Positions 35,372 through 47,663 of a DNA stretch of 64,000 nucleotides are shown piece by piece. Below the pieces are notes generated by a model that saw only the letters and a list, made by a program, of their open reading frames with translations, searched no databases and was not told the origin of the DNA. This DNA is from Deroplatys truncata (taxonomy: Eukaryota > Arthropoda > Insecta > Mantodea > Mantidae). Every line of letters begins with the position of its first letter. Within the stretch, counting starts at the first letter, position 1. The stretch spans positions 161,767,052-161,831,051 of the forward strand of contig CM060977.1 of the NCBI GenBank assembly GCA_030765065.1. The letters are read 5' to 3'. Position numbers and translations under genes: made by a program.

Positions 35372-35376
35372 AAAAA

Positions 35377-35716
35377 TCTGACGTGTTACATTCACATAGC
35401 TTTCTCGCCCCCCCCAATCGCTTGTTAGTACCTACAACAATTATTCTTACGAAAGTTTATTTTGCTTTCTACATCATTTTAATGAAGATACTACTTTTCG
35501 GAAGTAGCAGCATTGCGTATTTCATTATACATACAAAGGGAATACCGATAGTCAAATGTTTTAGAACTGTTTCTGCAAAGGATTATTTGGATTAAAATGT
35601 AGTAGATAGAAAAATAAGCTTTATTAAGAATACTTTGTATAAAAGAGAAAGTGGAAAAGAGGATACACTAATAAAGATAGAGGGTAGAGAAAGTCATGTG
35701 AATGTATCACATCAAA
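35377..35716. mobile_element. R1-derived foldback (two 3' ends tail to tail)
   Basis: It begins with a minus-oriented R1 3' end (TCTGACGTGTTACATTCACAT) and ends with a plus-oriented one (GAGAAAGTCATGTGAATGTATCACATCA), so about 30 bp at each side is inverted. It directly abuts the previous copy across AAAAA. Confidence 0.78.
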
Positions 35717-35719
35717 TTT

Positions 35720-36715
35720 TTAAAATAAAAATGACGAGAGCGACTTTTGAGAAAGTCAATGTGTTGTACTATTTAATAGTCTGCAAAAATGAGTTTGCAT
35801 TTTAAGGACTGTCTGGCTTTTCTTGGCCAGATTACATTTCCGCTGCAAAAATTAAAAATAATGTTGAAATACAATATATGATTAATTGTTTTGTAATTAT
35901 TATTTACCATGCAAAATTTACTCCAGTAATGCCAGCGTATTCCTTTGTTGATTTCAACGCAAAGCAATTTGACATTCGATTTTTTGGGGGCTCATTTCTA
36001 GGATTAAATATAGGATGATTTTAAATGATTTTTGCAGTGCGCGGAGCACTTAAGCTCGCAACATTTTAAACGCGCTCTTCTATTTGACAATATAAGCACA
36101 ATCACTAATTTCTCATTGTCATGAAATATATCGTGCGAAAGTTTTAAGTGCTTGGCACAATTTAGCAGTCGTAAATACATAAAGAATTGGGCAGCTTGAG
36201 GGCGGCTATCCGCCAAGTGTTACAACAACATAACAAAGGCAAGAACCTCCAGCCTTCTTGGACGACAACAACAACAACAATAAAATATATTTCTATTGTA
36301 ACGAACCGTTTGTTGCACTTAAATCGAAAGCTAGCTGCGAAGGTTATAATTATTAAAATATGCCTAACTGCAAAATGTAGTCCTTCAGGGAAGACTAAAT
36401 GGCAAAAATTGCCAAAAAATGACCTTTTTAGTTTTCTGTGTAGTCTTTTATAAAAAAATTTCCGCAATAATTTGGTGTGTATATTATATAATTGTAGGCA
36501 CAATAGTTATAGTTTAAATATATTTTTAAAAATGTTACTGTATCTGCCATTTTGTACCTTGAATTCTGCACCACTTCACAGAAAAACTCATAACTGCTAT
36601 AATCTTTGGAGTAGAGAGGCATTGGTACCATTTCTAAATAGCAACGTCTATATGTCCAAGCAAAGTGACCTTTTTTTTTCTTTTTAAATGTGTAAATTAT
36701 AAATAAAAGTAAAAT
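35720..36715. other. Intron sequence, no feature recognised
   Basis: Unassigned; short (ACA)n near 36268. Confidence 0.4.
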
Positions 36716-36716
36716 A

Positions 36717-37345
36717 ATGAATATCGAAGAAGATGAAAATGTAAATAATGAATGGAAACCTGAAAAGTTAGAGCAAATGTATACAATAAAATATCTAGGT
36801 ACAATAACTTCTACAAATATTACAATAGATGACGAAATAAATAAAAAGGTAAATAAAACAAATTATATATATTGCCATAATATAATTGGAAAGAAAGTAT
36901 CAGGAAGCGTGAAAATTAAAATATATAAAACAACACACCTTGTTTTATGGAACAGAAAGGTGAGTGATTTTAGATAAACATAAAAGTAGGGTAACGGCCT
37001 CGGAAATGGAAATATTTGAGAACAATTGAGGGTGAAAACAAGGGAAAATAGAGTTAGAAATATAACCATTAAAGAAAACCCTAATATGGACCCGCTAGTG
37101 GAAGAAAGAGAGAGAGAAACATTAAATTATTGGCCACCTAATCAGAATGTTCAGCGTAAAACAAAATAAATATTTGAAGGAGGATCAGAAGGAAGCTTAA
37201 GACGGTGAAGATCGAGAAAGGAATAGGAACAATACATTGTATAGATAGCAAGAGACAGAGGCATAGAACTGAATGCACCGAAGAGAATGGCACAGGATAG
37301 AGAAGGGTATAGAAATGGATAAAAGACCCGACGCAGAAAGTCAAC
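36717..37345 (+). pseudogene. LINE reverse transcriptase 3' fragment
   Basis: An 86-codon frame has YTIKYLGTITSTNITIDDEI followed by a helix ending IKIYKTTHLVLW, the thumb region of craft-like RTs (YLG...I..EI..R...A). Downstream, in shifted frames, comes a GH.NRM/QRKTKQIFEGG-like C-terminal segment. 5'-truncated, AT-rich and degraded. Confidence 0.72.
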
Positions 37346-37608
37346 AGTAGTAGTGAATCGTATATATGCGCATTTTTCTCAATTTTTTGCTTTCAAAGGT
37401 TTTTTTTCTCTGAATCACATTTTCTGATATAAATAACCCGTTTTCTCAGGAACCATTAAAGATAGCTAAATAGGACTGTGATATGATAAAAACACCACCT
37501 CAATTCTGTTGCTGATCTACTTTGGTGTTAATAAGTTGGTTTGTTGTATTTTAAAAAAAGTTGTTATATTTTCTGATAAGTTTTAATAAGAATGTGTAAT
37601 TAAGAAAA

Positions 37609-38447
37609 TCTGATGTTACACTCGCTTGACTTTCTCTACTCTTGTACAAACTATTTTTACAAACGCTTATTCTCCATATGCTTCATGTTAATCGAGATAT
37701 CGAGATGTTAATCTTATTGCTAATTTTCTTGTAGATGAAACTGGTAAGCTTTAAGCGATAGTCAAATATTTTAAGAGCTGGTTGCTATGTGGAGTATTCC
37801 ATTCTCTTTGCATTACCAGTACAAAAAAAATGAACAACGAATTCCCGTTTGAGAAAGAGTGTAAGTATTGGAAAATTTAAGGGAATAACGAGCAATATCT
37901 CGAAAATGATTCACTAAAAAAAATGTATATGACATAAATTATGTATTTTAACGCGATCTACATTTTTTTGTGTAGTAAAATTTTGTCTTATCTCTTATGG
38001 TTTGCCAGTTATGCAAAAATCGTTCACAATGAAGAATACTTTTGGAGACATTCCCAGAAAATTCGAGATATACATTTCATTTGTCATGAAAATATCTTAA
38101 ATATACGATATTGTAATCAAAATCGTTAAGAGCCATTTTTGAGCAAATTAAAATTTTCGAAAAATGTTCCATGTAAAGGGTAATCTGGGGTGGGGGAATT
38201 TTCTTGAAAACCTTCGTGTCGCATCTCTGGAAGATACTGAACCTAAATACCAAGTTTGGTGTTTATCCGACTGTTCGTTTCTTAGTTATGCTGTTCACAG
38301 ACAGACACACACACGCGGACATGTTTCCAAAAATGCTTTTGTTTTATTCAGGGGGCCTCAAAGCATATATTTCCGGTGAAATCTCGGTATCGAATATTTG
38401 GGTGGAATGCAATACTTCCCCTACTTACTATACGTAATAGAGAAAGT
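37609..38447 (-). mobile_element. R1 repeat, full copy (839 bp)
   Basis: It starts TCTGATGTTACACTCGCTTG after AAAA and ends AATAGAGAAAGT before a seven-A run. Confidence 0.94.
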
Positions 38448-38824
38448 AAAAAAAGTAGTATCTTTCTTAATATACCATACTGTTGTATAAAAGTAGATCG
38501 GTGAACTTATACCACATGCATCTACTTCCTATAAAAATTTCAGTGTGACATCTTCAATAGTTTGAGGTGATGGGTCATGAAGTTAGAAAATGTATCATTG
38601 GAGGAATAGGGCTCTTAATTTCTCCTTAATGGAAGACGTAGAAGTTTTTATAAACAGAGCCAAACTCCTTTCGCTCACCTGACCCATTTCCAATGCTGCC
38701 GATGAGCACGTGGTCCTCGACCATTTGGGGATAGGGAAACAATGATTGGGGCTTTTGCCAAGCACCCCGCATATTTGCGAGTGACACCTTAAGATGCCAT
38801 CACGCGTCATTAGCGTCTTTTCCT

Positions 38825-39030
38825 TGTAGAGCACGTCCTTAAGCCGATGTTCTCAAAATAAATCTTTTCGTCACGTGACAATGGAGCCGTCAAATGCTAG
38901 GTGGCTCTCCCAATGTTTGAGGTTGGTGCTAATTTTGGGGCCAGAGTGAGCGGCAGTTAGTTAGTTCAACTTGCAAACGCAACACGTGAAGCACTAGTGG
39001 TTCAGTGGATATTTGTTCCTCGTGTACCAG
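38825..39030 (+). promoter_or_regulatory. Possible internal promoter and untranslated first exon
   Basis: A less AT-rich, CpG-containing stretch in an AT-rich intron. It holds a palindromic E-box GTCACGTGAC (38870-38879), an AGTGAGCGGCAGTTAGTT segment that could be an initiator, and a strong donor CCAG|GTGAGA at 39030/39031. It is not shared with other places in the window. No TATA box and no coding are seen, so this is speculative. Confidence 0.22.
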
Positions 39031-39031
39031 G

Positions 39032-40050
39032 TGAGATCCTGCAGGGATATTCATCTCCAACCTAACAACGAACGAGTTTTCAGTCTCGATAATTCGAACG
39101 TTTGGGAACGTGAATATCGGAGTAAAATGTCCATCGGAAACGGACTGTTTTGAAAGCTCATGGCGGATGTAAACAAACTAATTGCATGATAATTATCTTT
39201 TGTTTCTTACAGGTAGCAAATTTTCAGCTTTCCTCAGAAATTGTGCGTTTCTTTTGATTATGGCGTCAGTTCGCATTTGAAGGGAACCAGCAATTTTCAC
39301 GCTGTTCGTACGTCGTCTAGAAATCAATTACGTAGTTTGTTGCATGCATTTCGTCCACGAATAACGTAATTAGAGTGAATAAGCTGTGTGAAGTCTGAAA
39401 AAGAGATCGGCGCATATGTATTTGATTCACTTAAATGTGGAAACATTGCCAACTTCATTAATATCTTAGAGGACGTTACCCTCTCTATGATGTCTAGAAG
39501 TCTTTATGATCTACGTGCAAGATAAAAATGAAAGCTTTCATTACCTTCCGTGCGTGGTACTGCGTAGTTTTCTCGTTAAATATAAATGTTCACTTATACG
39601 CCATAGCTTCCGTGCGAGATTAAGGTCGTAACATTTGCTACTACTTTTAAGTTTTTCTCGTTAATAAAATGCACAGCTACAAAACAAACACTTGAGTCCT
39701 TTGGTTGAAAATTGAACCAGTGTATACCTTTGTTGTTTTGATGTTATATTTGCATTAAGTTGTAAATAGACCTAATTGCAATAACAATTCAGATTTATAG
39801 TGCATTAATAACATCCCTACATTGGAATACAAAACCACCAAAGCGTTGCTATTAAATCAATTGGTCGTTCATCTCCTCTTTACTAAAGATTTGGCGGTAA
39901 GAGGTCAAAGAAGCAGTCAAGGCCTCCTGCAACCACCAAAGAATCGTCTTTCCACGTGAATCGTGAATGTTTGTTCAGCAATTATGGTCCTGTGGGCTGC
40001 GCCCCAAACGTGACGCAATACCAGAATACACCCGGTACTAAAATAAACAC

Positions 40051-40084
<34 letters not shown>

Positions 40085-40555
40085 GGACAGAGAGACTTAA
40101 TTTCTTCAAGTGCTTGTTTTATGTATGCTTGTCTCCAAACATTAATGCCATCGACCTAACGTAATCGGCGTTCTACACTTTACCTTGTCTTGGAGGATTG
40201 CTATCGAAGTTTGGTCATTTCATTTAAATCGCAAGTATAATAATAATAGCTATACTTTCAAAGCCATAAACTTCGAGAAGTGTGTATTTTGGAATGGCGA
40301 AGTAGTTATATGAAGAAGATGAGCAGATCAGATTGGTAAAGTGGAACAATTAGCCAACATTAGATTTTCCAAATAAACGTGTTTGTATATTAAAACATTA
40401 CTTAGTCAATGTATTGGAGTCTATATACATAAAGTAAAGGTGCGTCAATAATGTAAAATGAAGAGTTGTTTTTGACTCCTAATTGGATTGTGTGTTCTAT
40501 TTAAAGATTTTTCATATGTGCAGATACGTACAACTTATTTACTTGCATATGTTTA
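39032..40555. other. Intron sequence, no transposon recognised
   Basis: Unassigned; carries an (AG)n array at 40059-40082. Confidence 0.4.
40059..40082. repeat. (GA)n microsatellite
   Basis: About 12 units. Confidence 0.95.
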
Positions 40556-40557
40556 AG

Positions 40558-41339
40558 CCCCGGATTTTTAGGTTCTAAAAAGTTAAATCTAGGTTCTATG
40601 TATCAGTGTATTAGGATTTTATAGGATCTTGTATGTTGAATTTAGGAATTTATAGGATCCTTGACATTATATATATAAATATATATATATATATTCATGC
40701 ATCACTGGGCACTTTGTTTAAAACACTAACTTTAAATTGTAAAACGTTAAATTAACTGTAACTTTAGTATGTATTTGAAAGTACCAAATTCAAAAATGTG
40801 TTAGAAACTCCCTATAACGGAAGAAGCAATAATGCATACTACTCAACAGCGCTATTAAAATGTTTGCCTCTAGTTTTCACCTATTGTTGCGGCATGTAAA
40901 CATCACACGTTTCAGAAATGCCGCGTGTCACTGACCACCTCTTTCGACTATAGCTAGAAAATGATAACTGAAGGCGGCGAACGTTTTAATTACTTTATTA
41001 TCGTGGCGGACGGTTTAATTAAAGTTTATTATTGTAAGGTATTGCGCAAGATTTCATAATCTAATTATTTAATAGTTTCCTTATTCGAACGGTCTCCCTT
41101 CGTTTTAAAAATACTTTTATATTCATAAATTACTCTTATTTGCTTTAATAACCGAATTAGGCACTTTTAGGTTCTATCACGAAAAATAGGTTTTATTAGG
41201 TCCTAACGTAAAATTAGGTCAATTTAGGCTCTATAAACTAGAAGTATATTACTCGTTGGTAACTAAAACATTAAAATAAACCGAAGTTTGGAGTGTAGGA
41301 GGTCAGGAATAAAATAGGTCAGAACCTAAGAATCCGGGG
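40558..41339. mobile_element. hAT-like non-autonomous element with TTAGGTTCT repeats
   Basis: A 782-bp segment between inverted CCCCGGATT.TTAGGTTCT ends (one-base gap). The motif TAGGTTCT or close variants recurs several times in both subterminal regions (about 40573-40660 and 41160-41240), as in elements whose transposase binds subterminal repeats. No transposase ORF. No clean 8-bp target duplication was found, so the superfamily is uncertain. Confidence 0.55.
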
Positions 41340-41344
41340 ATTAT

Positions 41345-42085
41345 GTATTAATACTCATACTCTGAATTGATATATCCCAAGGCCTACTGCCTTTTCATAA
41401 GAGAATAACATGTTGCTATATTGATTTTATTTCTGTCCCAATTATTTATTTCTGCATATCTGGATAGTGTGTATTCCTAATTAGTCCCAATAATTGGAGT
41501 TAAGCTGTATTTGTTCTGTGATTACTTTCCTGAAAGTGATAGATACTAAAGCCCGCCTCAAGATGGCACGAAATCAAATGTCTTGAGACGCACACGAGTG
41601 TGTCAGCGCCAACACAAAGGTGGCCGGATAAAAATATCAGACACTATTTACTGCATCAGTTTGATCCCTAAGTGTGCATTGTCCGTCTGATTCACCCTCT
41701 AATTTCACCAACGACCTCAACGGTCACATTGGTACCGTTGCAAACCAAGGAAACTTCCCTTAACATAAAGTAATAACAATAAATTATTATCTTAAAGATT
41801 ATTCTCTCTAGCTTTGTTTTTGTGCACCAATGAAGCTATTCTCATTTTCATTGGTAGCTCCCCATCAAACCATAACAAATGAGGCACAGAATACATGAAG
41901 TTAGATGATCATATATTCTTTTATTCTGCATTTCGTCTGATTCGTCATTATCATAATCACAATTTTCAACTTAGATTAAGCCTCCGAGGCTTGTTCTTGG
42001 TCTCATGAAATGTTATTACAGCCATTGACTCTATAGTCGTCCAACATATAGGTCTAGTGTAGCATTTTTATGCCACCACCCATCC
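41345..42085. other. Intron sequence, no feature recognised
   Basis: Unassigned. Confidence 0.4.
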
Positions 42086-42089
42086 CTTC

Positions 42090-42335
42090 AACATGCGAGG
42101 GCATGTTGTTTCCAAGTTTCGTTTGTTTTATCATTTAAATTTGTTGAAGTCCTCTCACCGTTCAGTTGTTTTTTTTTGCGTTAGTCACGGAAAGAGTATG
42201 AAATTCCAAGGTTAGGTTATAGCGACCTGCTTTTAAACATTTGACTATAGCTTCGCTCTCTTATATCCTTTAACTATTTGTGTGATGAAACTATTTCTGC
42301 AAAAGTTTATCTGGATTAACATGAAGTAGATTAAA
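42090..42335 (+). mobile_element. Old R1 copy, 3' half (host of nested R1)
   Basis: Diverged R1 order (tagcgacctgcttttaaacatttgac, tttatctggattaacatgaagtag) interrupted at 42336. The last part resumes at 43100-43185 (gtgggcggagaaagtcatgtgaatg). Confidence 0.7.
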
Positions 42336-42340
42336 AAAAA

Positions 42341-43099
42341 TGTGTTACACTCACATGACTTTCTCTACTCTTGTACAAACTATTTTTACAAACGCTTATT
42401 CTCCATATGCTTCATGTTAATCCAGATATTAATCTTATTGCTAATTTTCTTGTAGATGCAAAGGGAATTGGTAGACTTTAAGCGATAGTCAAATGTTTTA
42501 AGAGCTGGTTGCTATGTGCAGTATTCCATTCTCTTTGCATTACTAGGACAAAAAAATGAATAACGTTTTCCCATTTGAGAAAAAGTATGAGCATTGAAAA
42601 ATTTAAGGGAATAACAAGCACTATCTCGAAAATGGTTCACTCAACAAAAAAAATGTATGACATAAATTGTGTATTTTAACGCGATCTACATTTTTTGTGT
42701 AGTAAAATTTTGTCTATATCATACGGTTTACCAGTTATACAAACGTTGCTCACAATGAACAATACTTTTGGAGACATTCCTAGAAAATTCGAGATATACA
42801 TTTTATTTGTCATGAAAGTATCTTAAATATGTGATATTTTAATCAAAATCGTTTGAGCCATTTTTGAGAAAATTAAAATTTTCTAAAAATGTTCCATGTA
42901 AAGGATAATCTTGGGTGGGGGGGATTTTCTTGAAAACCTTCGTGTCGCATCTCTGGAAGATACTGAACCTAAATACCAAGTTTTGTGTTTATCTGACTGT
43001 TCGTTCCTGAGTTATGCTGTTCATCCTGTGAAATCTCGGTATCGAATTTTTGGGTGGAATGCAATACTTCCCCTACTTACTATACGTAGTAGAGAAAGT
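42341..43099 (-). mobile_element. R1 repeat, nested, lacking the microsatellite core (759 bp)
   Basis: Both ends are nearly complete (TGTGTTACACTCACATGAC ... GTAGAGAAAGT). About 80 bp covering the (CA)n core and the following segment is deleted near 43022. Confidence 0.92.
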
Positions 43100-43189
43100 A
43101 ATAATCATATGTAAGAATAGTCTGTAGAAGCTATACAAAAATAAACAATAGTGGGCGGAGAAAGTCATGTGAATGTGATAACTTGTATT

Positions 43190-44705
43190 ATTTTCTGTAA
43201 CCGCTTCTCTTCTATGAACTTTTTTCTGCATTCATTCGTGCCACTATTTTCGAACATTCTCTTCTTCGTTTTCATTTCCTTGAAAGATTGGACATAAGCC
43301 ATGCAAAATGTTTAGCCTCTTTCCTTTTAATTTCCATATTCCTAATCGAAACTGAGAAATCGGTTTTATTCCACTTTTCGTACAGGCTTTTTTATAGTTT
43401 TCTTTCTCAAAACCCACTTTCATTTCCTTTTAAAATGCCAATGAACTTTTATCTGTTATGAGACCAAATAACTCCTGTCTATCCATATCCTCTAACCAAA
43501 TACATTGTTAAATCTATACTTCGAAAGTTGATAGCTTTGTCGGAAGGAGTGATTAACCCATTGTTAAGTTATTCTTGCGTGAAAATTATGGCAGTTCAAT
43601 TATTTTAATTTTGAGCGAGAGGAAAAGGAGATATTACGTATTAACCTAGCTTTATTTCGCAGCTGCTCTTCCTACGAAGCATTCTTACACCCACAGTCAA
43701 TTCACACCAAAAATTACGTTAAAGGATGTGGAAACCCACACATTTGTGTTGCACACGGAATAAGCCATGGATATGTTGAGAGGTCATTTAATTCTCCATC
43801 CCTCTTTCACCGTTTCAACTAAGTGGAGGTGTTGATGGAAATCAGATGGAAGCGAATTGAGTTCATTCAACCCATACTTTCCTCAGATAGCCGACAGAAT
43901 AGGCAAAACAAAGTGAAAACACCGGGTTTGAATCGCGAACTAGGGCTCTTCTAATTTCTGGGGCTAAGGTTACCCGTAGGTATGTCCTCCAAAAACAGAA
44001 AATTGATAGTGCAAATTTGCCTTTTCCATTGATTTGTGGAGTTAGGAACGGAAACGACCGACATTCTACTAGATACAGTGTGCCCTCCCCTTCAAGTTTA
44101 GTCCGCAATGAAGCACTATTACATTATCTGGATTTCAGATATACGCGAAACTACAAACATTAAGCTATCTACAGAGCTTTCACTTTTGAACAATTTTCAG
44201 TAATTAAGCACAGAAACAAAGCCAAAGGTTGTAAGTAGCAAAATGTTAAGATCAAATTATATTGTGTCCAGGCATCACAATGCTAAGGTTTAGTATAAGC
44301 GAAACGTTGGTGTCTGCAATTTTCCGATGTCAATCTGGAATCAGTGCTGACACTTCAAGTAATAATTATCGCTAATCTCGCAATTAATAAAATGTTACTT
44401 GCACTGCTTGGCCTTGAGGATCTCACGCTAACAACTAACACAAAAGGAGCTGTTTTTACGCCAAAGTCTCTGACTTGCTTATTACATAGAAAGGAATATT
44501 TAGGGACTGTTGATTCCCCCAGTATACGCACATAATAACATATATAACATTTATGCAAAAGTTTAATTATTCGTGGCGATAAAATTCTTAACCTCTAAGC
44601 CTAACGTATTAACACAGTGCTGTAGGTGTACCTATAATAACACATGTGAAAAACGAAAATATTCTGATTCAGAAGAGCTCTTTGTTGTAATTTTCATTTT
44701 TCTAC
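43190..44705. other. Intron sequence, one possible tRNA-like fragment
   Basis: A minus-strand GCGATTCAAACCC (43926-43938) resembles a B box and may be a SINE remnant. Nothing else is assignable. Confidence 0.3.
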
Positions 44706-44708
44706 CAA

Positions 44709-45398
44709 GAGTATAGTAGATAGAGAACGTATTGCATTCCACCCAAAAATTTGATACCGAGATTGCACCGAAAATCCTACATGTTTCGAAGCTCCCTGAA
44801 TCCCCCCCCCCAAATACATAGAAGATTTTTCGAAAGTTTTGATTTTCTAAAAAATGGCGCTAACGATTTTGATTAAAATACTATATATTAAAGATATTTA
44901 TGTAAAAAATAAAATGTATATCTTGAACTTTCTGGGAATACCTTTGAAGTCCTCTATCATTCGGAAGGAATTTTGTATAATCTTGTATAACTGGTAAACG
45001 TTAAGCGATAGGAAAACGTACTACACAGGAAATGTAGATACCTTTAAAACGCACACTTTATTTCAAATAACTTTTTTATGGCATCAGCCATTTCCGAGAT
45101 ATGTCACTAATCCTTCGAATTGTTCAATACTTAGCCATTCTTTGAAGTTCTGACTTATTTTCAATCGTTTCTCGCGATGATATGGAATTTTAAGGCCAGT
45201 GTGTAGCGTCCAATTTTAAAACATTTGACTATTGCTATTCCCTTTTATTTATAACGAAATGTGTAATGCAGCTGTTTCCGGAAAGGTTTACCTCAATTAA
45301 AATGAAGTAGATAGGAAAATAAACTTCCGTTAGAATAATTTGTATACCCACTAATAAACGATGGGGGGTAGGGAAAGTAATCTGAATGTAACACAAGA
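44709..45398 (+). mobile_element. Diverged R1 copy
   Basis: R1 order is kept (cattccacccaaaaatttgataccgag, atttttcgaaagttttgattttc, ggtagggaaagtaatctgaatgtaacacaaga) with many substitutions. The microsatellite core is replaced by a C-run. Confidence 0.82.
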
Positions 45399-45404
45399 TT
45401 TTTT

Positions 45405-46435
45405 TAAATATCGATATTCTGTATTAACTTTTCAAAGAGCAAGTGTCTATAGAGAAATCGGACACAAATTAAACATTACGCGATACTGTCCATTAAATTG
45501 CCACGAACAAATTACCAAAACAGACACTACGGAAGAGCCAAATGGTTTTCCTGGGATGGCGCCCGACCGCAGCCGTGATTACGCTGTTTGATGACGTAGA
45601 TGTAACGACGAAGACTTTACGTTTATACTTTAAACATGCGTCCATTGATGTTTTTCAAGATGCAATCACAATCCTCGCCATATACTCGCCAGGCAGGCGA
45701 GAGAACGTACTGAAGAACTGCGACATAAAAAAGAGGTGCTCTGGATTGTGCAGGCGTGATGGACGTACAGAAATGAGGGGTAACCTTGCCTCATGTGTGC
45801 TTGAAGCAAAAATATGCGTTTTAACTGGGACGAGCCAAGCTTAGCTGCGGTACTAGCGTACAAAATAGACGGGTTGGCTACCCACCTGTAGATATGTAGA
45901 TCCCTCTACATAAACTCAGCTCGAACAAAACTATTCTTTTATGAAAGTAAATTTCCTGGAGAGGGTGAACAATCGTGCTATAGCTGTACACTTCGAGTAT
46001 AGAATGAGTTAAGGCAATTTGATCAGCACCTCGCTTCAGCCGCTTGTCTAGTTAAAGACTATTAGATATTGCTGTCAATAGAACGTATATCACTCAGGCT
46101 GTGGAGAAAAATACCGAAGACGCTGTTTGCCTTTATGCACATCTCTTAAATTTCGTTCTCATAAGAAGCTCATTCTCAAAATGTACAAACTCCAATTGGA
46201 TAAATTATAGAGACATGAAGCTATAGTAATGTCTTTTAGAGGCCAACTTAGATTTTAAAAAAATTTGCCGCCACGTAGTCACTCAGGGAAGCTGGTATCT
46301 TAATATCTTCAGTAGCTGTTAGCCACGATGTCATTCAGACGACATTTGGGTAAGTGTGAATATGCAACATGAATATTTTGAAAACTGTTAATGCCTCAAA
46401 AAAAATGTTGTGTATTTTAATTACCTGTACCTATA
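45405..46435. other. Intron sequence, no feature recognised
   Basis: Overlapping short frames between 45361 and 45844 have no family resemblance. Confidence 0.35.
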
Positions 46436-46441
46436 TTTTTT

Positions 46442-46562
46442 ACTTTCTCTACTACGTATAGTAAGTAGGGGAAGTATTGTATTTCACCCAAAAATTCGAT
46501 ACCGAGATTTCACCCGAAATATATGTTTTGAGACCCCCTGAATCCAAGAAAAGCATTTTTGG

Positions 46563-46629
<67 letters not shown>

Positions 46630-47374
46630 TGTGTCTGTGAACAGCATAACTCAGAAACGAACAGTCGAATAAACACCAAACTTGGTATTTAGGTTCAGTA
46701 TCTTCCAGAGATGAGACACGAAGGTTTTCAAGAAAATCCCTCCCAACCCAAATTACCCTTTACATGGAAAATTTTTCGAAAATTTTAATTTTCTCAAAAA
46801 TGGCTCTAACGAGTTTGATTAAAATATCATATGTTAAGATATTTTCATGACAAATGAAATTTATATCTCGAATTTTCTGGGAATTTCTCCAAAAGTATTC
46901 TTCATTGTGAACGACTTTTGTATAACTGGTAAACCATAAGAGATAGACAAAATTTTCTACACAAAAAATGTAGATCGCGTTAAAATACACAATTTATGTC
47001 ATATACATTTTTTGTTGTTGAGTGAACCATTTTCGAGATATTGCTTGTTATTCTCTTAAATTTTTCAATACTTTTCTCAAATGGGAATTCGTTATTCATT
47101 TTTTTGTCTTGGATATGCAAAGAGTATTATCTGTGGCAAAGGGAATGGTGCTGCACCTAGCAACCAGCTATTAAGAGATATGTCTGTGCTTAAAGGCTAC
47201 TGTTTTTCTATACTGCCCTTGTAAATATATTTTCCCCTTACATCTACAAGAAAATTAGCAATAAGATAGTCTGCAAATGTTTATTTCGATTAACATGAAG
47301 TAGATGGAGAATAAGCGTTTGTAAAAATAGTTTGTACAAGAGTAGAGAAAGTCATGTGAGTGTAACACATCAGA
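46442..47374 (+). mobile_element. R1 repeat, long subfamily with expanded (GT)n (933 bp)
   Basis: Both ends are intact. The core microsatellite has grown to about 60 bp of GT (46567-46628). It carries the long-subfamily block (ctgtggcaaagggaatggtgc). The 3' inverse AGTAGAGAAAGT lies at 47341-47352 and the terminus at 47374. Confidence 0.95.
46567..46628. repeat. (GT)n microsatellite in R1 core
   Basis: About 30 units at the position where other R1 copies have 3-8. Confidence 0.97.
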
Positions 47375-47377
47375 TTT

Positions 47378-47510
47378 TTGAGATTATAAAGATATGAAAG
47401 ATTTTCCATGCTAAGAGTAGCTTGGGCTGGTGGAATTGTTTGAACTCCGTGTCGCCTCCTTGGAAGAGATTGAGACTAGCATTTATCCCGACTTTTCGTT
47501 CTTAAATTAA

Positions 47511-47545
<35 letters not shown>

Positions 47546-47656
47546 GTGCATTTTTGGGTTCAGGGGGCCTCAAAACATACTTCTGGTGAAATCTCGAGAT
47601 CAAATTTTTGGGTGGAATACAATATTTCCCCTGCTTACTATAAATATAGAGAAAGT
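47378..47656 (-). mobile_element. R1 5'-end fragment, minus
   Basis: It abuts the previous copy in opposite orientation and contains a (CA)n core (47513-47541) and the end aaatatagagaaagt. Confidence 0.82.
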
Positions 47657-47663
47657 AAAAATA

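Noticed and set aside
45361-45844. Two overlapping ORFs of 76 and 100 codons
   Set aside because: No family resemblance, start context or splice sites; the first begins inside a diverged R1 end.
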